Notes under the pieces: generated by a model
The model's input: only the letters and a program-made list of their open reading frames with translations
The model's database searches: none
Told to the model about the DNA's origin: nothing
Source of the DNA: Lactobacillus xujianguonis
Lineage (GTDB): Bacteria > Bacillota > Bacilli > Lactobacillales > Lactobacillaceae
Assembly: GCF_004009905.1 (NCBI RefSeq)
Contig: NZ_ML136887.1
Span: 1-45,820 of the forward strand
Direction: 5' to 3'
DNA length: 45,820 bases
Shown: piece after piece, positions 43,041 to 45,820 of the stretch
How positions within the stretch are numbered: the first letter of the stretch is position 1
Layout: the number at the start of each line of letters is the position of its first letter
Translations under genes and position numbers: made by a program

Positions 43041-44612
43041 ATGAGTATTTCTTTAAATACCTGTATTTTAATTTTAAAAGAACATCACTTACTTAAATCA
43101 AGTGCAGTCCAAGATACGGTCGCTACCAAGATGGAATACGTATCTTACGATTCACGTGATATTCAAACCAACACCTTGTTCTTCTGCAAGGGTGCGGGTT
43201 TTAGACCAACTTACTTATCAATGGCTAAGGATAACGGGGCAATTTGTTACGTGGCAGAGCAACCTTATCCAGAAGGTAAAGGGATGCACGCCTTAATCGT
43301 GCGTGACGTTTCTAAGGCCATGGCCTTACTTTCAGCTGCCTTCTTCCGCTTTCCACAAGATGACTTGTACGTGGTCGCCTTCACTGGAACTAAGGGGAAG
43401 ACGACTTCAGCTTACTTTTTGAAGGGGATGCTGGACCAAGCCAATGGCGGTAAAACCGCGCTCATCTCTTCAGTTAACGATGTCGTTGGTCCTAAGCCAG
43501 AAGACACTTTCAAGTCTAGTTTGACCACACCAGAAAGTTTGGACTTGTTCCGTGATATGCGGACCGCGGTTGACAACGGCATGACTCACTTAGTCATGGA
43601 AGTTTCAAGTCAAGCCTACAAGAAGAACCGGGTCTTTGGTTTAACTTACGACTTGGGCTTTTTCTTAAACATTAGTCCAGATCATATTGGACCAAATGAA
43701 CACCCTAACTTTGCGGATTACTTGCACTGTAAATTGCAATTGTTAGTTAACTCTCGCAAGTGTATTATCAATGCCGAAACGGCTCACTTTGACGAAGTTT
43801 ACGCTGCTGCCACTACAACTACTAATCCAGACAGTATTTACTTGTTTGCCAACGAAAACTTTGAAAATCCAAAGTTGAAAGAGCCAATCGACTTCAGATT
43901 TGCTTCCCAAGAATTGGACATGAACGAAACTCGCTTCAAGTTATTCTGCGCTAGTGATAAGGCGCGTAAGTTGCCAATTAACGGCGATTACACCTTGAAG
44001 ATGTTAGGTGACTTTAACGAATCAAACGGTACCGCTGCGATTATTGGGGCTGGCTTAGCTGGACTTGATCATGATCAATGTGCTAAAGGAATTCGCGATG
44101 TCACGATTCCTGGCCGCATGCAAACCGAAAAGACTAAGAGTCACGGCATGGTGGTCGTTGACTACGCCCACAACAAGGCTTCCATGATGGCTTTGATGAG
44201 CTTTATGCAAAGTGAATTCAACAGTCCTAAGATTATCGTGGTTGTTGGGGCACCTGGCGACAAGGGCGTATCTCGTCGCCCAGGCTTTAGTGAAAGTTTG
44301 ACTGCTTATGCGGACAAGGCCTTCTTGACGACTGATGATCCAGGCTTTGAAGATCCACAAAGTATTGCCGAAGAAATCGACTCTGGCATTGACCACTCTA
44401 AGTGTGATGTCACGATTGAATTAGACCGGAAAAAGGCCATCCATGATGCGATTGCAATGGCTGGTCCTGGGGATGTCGTTTTGATCTGTGGTAAGGGAGC
44501 AGATGCCTTCCAAAAGATCCGCGGGGTTAACACGCCATACCCATCTGATATCGTGGTTGCACAAGATGTCATTAATAAATTAGAAGGACAAGACGAACAC
44601 TTTAGAAAGTAG
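43041..44612 (+). CDS. murE: UDP-MurNAc-tripeptide synthetase MurE (non-DAP type)
   Basis: 523 residues. ATP loop GTKGKTT at 116-122, SSLTTPESLDL, then MEVSSQAYK. At the amino-acid specificity site it has DDPG (432-435) instead of the DNPR of meso-DAP enzymes, so it adds another amino acid; L-Lys is expected from the Lys-Asp peptidoglycan of these lactobacilli. It acts in the cytoplasm on UDP-MurNAc-L-Ala-D-Glu. GAGGGG precedes the ATG. A GTTATA/TATAAC inverted repeat lies upstream at 42993-43014 and may be a promoter. racD follows 7 bases on. Confidence 0.92.
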   Translation: MSISLNTCILILKEHHLLKSSAVQDTVATKMEYVSYDSRDIQTNTLFFCKGAGFRPTYLSMAKDNGAICYVAEQPYPEGKGMHALIVRDVSKAMALLSAAFFRFPQDDLYVVAFTGTKGKTTSAYFLKGMLDQANGGKTALISSVNDVVGPKPEDTFKSSLTTPESLDLFRDMRTAVDNGMTHLVMEVSSQAYKKNRVFGLTYDLGFFLNISPDHIGPNEHPNFADYLHCKLQLLVNSRKCIINAETAHFDEVYAAATTTTNPDSIYLFANENFENPKLKEPIDFRFASQELDMNETRFKLFCASDKARKLPINGDYTLKMLGDFNESNGTAAIIGAGLAGLDHDQCAKGIRDVTIPGRMQTEKTKSHGMVVVDYAHNKASMMALMSFMQSEFNSPKIIVVVGAPGDKGVSRRPGFSESLTAYADKAFLTTDDPGFEDPQSIAEEIDSGIDHSKCDVTIELDRKKAIHDAIAMAGPGDVVLICGKGADAFQKIRGVNTPYPSDIVVAQDVINKLEGQDEHFRK

Positions 44613-44619
44613 AAAGAAA

Positions 44620-45366
44620 ATGAAGCATTTCTTTAGTATTATTGGTGGGATGGGCACCATCGCCACTGAAAGCTACGTGCGGTTAATTAACCACCGCGTC
44701 AAGATCACTAAGGACCAGGATTACTTGAATTATTGCTTAGTCAATGATGCACAGATTCCTGATCGAACTGCTTATATTAAGGATCATAGCAAGCCTAACT
44801 TCTTCTATGATTTAAAAGATGATATTGAAGGCCAAGCCAAGTTAAATCCTGACTTCTTCGTGATGCCATGTAATACGGCTCACTACTTCTACGATGATTT
44901 AGCTGCATTGACTGATATTCCGTTCTTACACATGATGCGGATTGCAGTTCATAACTTCGTTGACAATTATCCCGATGAAAAGAAGATCGGCTTGATTGCG
45001 ACGGAAGGGTCAATTTATGATCACTTATATGCGGATGAAATTGCTAAAGTGGGGCGCGAAGTTGAATTAGGTGGCCCAGAAATTCAGCCAATGGTGAACG
45101 AGTTGATCTATTCTGACATTAAGGAAAAGGGCATTGTGGATCATGACCTCTATCACAAGATCTTGAAGACAATGCATGATAAGTACGGCTGCAATGTGAT
45201 TTTGCTAGGTTGTACGGAATTATCCTTAGCCCAAGAAAAGGCACCAGATCACCCTTACAACGTGGTTGATCCGCAATCAATTATCGCGGATGTGTCGATT
45301 GAATTGGCGTTGAAGATCCGGAATGGGATGGATCCAAAAGAAGCTTGTCAAAAGTATTTGTATTAG
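44620..45366 (+). CDS. racD: Aspartate racemase
   Basis: 248 residues, PLP-independent Asp/Glu racemase family. The two catalytic cysteines are C84 (MPCNTAH) and C198 (LGCTELS), and the substrate region IIGGMGTIATESY is at the N-terminus. It makes D-aspartate, which AslA-type ligases attach to Lys for the D-Asp cross-bridge. Seven bases after murE, so precursor and bridge amino acid come from one transcript. The binding site (AGAAAGAAA) is modest, which suggests coupling with murE. Confidence 0.9.
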   Translation: MKHFFSIIGGMGTIATESYVRLINHRVKITKDQDYLNYCLVNDAQIPDRTAYIKDHSKPNFFYDLKDDIEGQAKLNPDFFVMPCNTAHYFYDDLAALTDIPFLHMMRIAVHNFVDNYPDEKKIGLIATEGSIYDHLYADEIAKVGREVELGGPEIQPMVNELIYSDIKEKGIVDHDLYHKILKTMHDKYGCNVILLGCTELSLAQEKAPDHPYNVVDPQSIIADVSIELALKIRNGMDPKEACQKYLY

Positions 45367-45444
45367 AAAATAAAAAATTAAATTGTAATTTACTGAATCG
45401 TAATAATGAATATCGTAATGTTGTAAATGATAGGAGCAATGAAG

Positions 45445-45768
45445 ATGACTTTCGTAGGTAGAAAAAAGGAATTAGATAGCCTAGCTGAACATTATGAAAC
45501 TAATCAATTTCAATTTGCTGTCATTTATGGTCGGCAGCGAATTGGAAAGACGGCCTTAATTAATGAATTCATTAAAGACAAACATACTAACCTAGTGTTA
45601 GATAATTATTCGACGGAATGATTATCTAGCGCTTTTATTTTTGCTTTAAAATAAAAGTTGAGGTAAAGCACTTAATGCCGTGGGCTTTTTGGACACTTGA
45701 TGTCGTACGACAAACGGGCAGCTTCACCGGCTTTTCAGGGAATTTCATTGGAGTATGTGGGCTTTTAA
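45445..45768 (+). pseudogene. Truncated AAA/archaeal-ATPase-like gene
   Basis: AGGAG precedes the ATG at 45445 (an ATG at 45427 is in frame but has no site). The protein begins MTFVGRKKELDSLAEHYETN with a P-loop YGRQRIGKTALI, like ATPases of the AAA/DUF234 group, which usually have about 450 residues. It stops at 45619-45621 after 58 codons. A possible relic of the C-terminus, with ASPAFQGISLEYV, reads in another frame before the TAA at 45766-45768, suggesting a large internal deletion. The rest to 45820 shows no gene. Confidence 0.5.
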
Positions 45769-45820
45769 AGCCTAGTTTAGAAAATTAATGACTGAAAAAT
45801 CAATGTGAAGAGCAACTTTA

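Noticed and set aside
1..45820. CRISPR array, tRNA, rRNA or IS element
   Set aside because: No regularly spaced repeats, no cloverleaf or rRNA-like stretches and no transposase frames were noticed on either strand by eye.

Overview
The window looks like a piece of a Lactobacillus chromosome from the acidophilus/helveticus/crispatus group. The DNA is AT-rich, start sites are mostly AAGGAG-type, and several genes start with TTG. The content is typical of this group: an 843-residue PepN, an Apf-type cell-wall protein, an Nfr-like flavin reductase pair, and MurE (non-DAP type) next to an aspartate racemase. The block rsmG-noc-parA-parB-DUF951-ychF normally lies close to oriC, so the window is probably origin-proximal (inference). 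No rRNA, tRNA, CRISPR array or intact insertion sequence was seen.

Layout. 1-3.65 kb is a very AT-rich accessory patch: a decayed gene and a large membrane-anchored KAP-type P-loop NTPase that could be a defence gene. 3.9-8.45 kb is a sugar operon: GH31 alpha-glucosidase, LacI-type repressor and an orphan sugar-binding lipoprotein. It sits behind a promoter with a 12-bp palindromic operator between -35 and -10 and a near-consensus cre site. 8.5-9.5 kb holds a broken secreted-protein gene and a predicted small RNA. 9.6-22.7 kb is a mosaic of single genes: macrodomain hydrolase, MFS exporter, Apf-like protein, PepN, a broken POT peptide transporter, an L,D-transpeptidase, a GalT-like HIT protein, YaaA, a cinnamoyl-esterase-like hydrolase and a phosphatase. 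22.9-25.2 kb is a self-regulated TetR/ABC transporter operon. 25.2-31.7 kb holds a second predicted small RNA, a broken dipeptidase, the Nfr-like flavin reductase pair, a tyrosine-phosphatase-like protein, ApbE and CvpA. 31.8-37.25 kb is the chromosome-segregation block. 37.4-41 kb is a heterodimeric ABC exporter with one degenerate ATP site. 41.1-45.4 kb is a two-component system followed by murE and racD, which together supply Lys-containing precursors and D-Asp for the cross-bridge. The window ends in a truncated ATPase gene.

A recurring theme is gene decay by single in-frame stops. The secreted-protein gene (TGA), the peptide transporter (TGA) and the dipeptidase (TAG) each read on in the same frame after one stop. 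This fits the genome erosion known from dairy lactobacilli such as L. helveticus, but sequencing error cannot be excluded from sequence alone. A palindromic repeat, full-length once and partial twice, sits directly after three stop codons. A cluster of alternating parS-like half-sites abuts the rsmG start.
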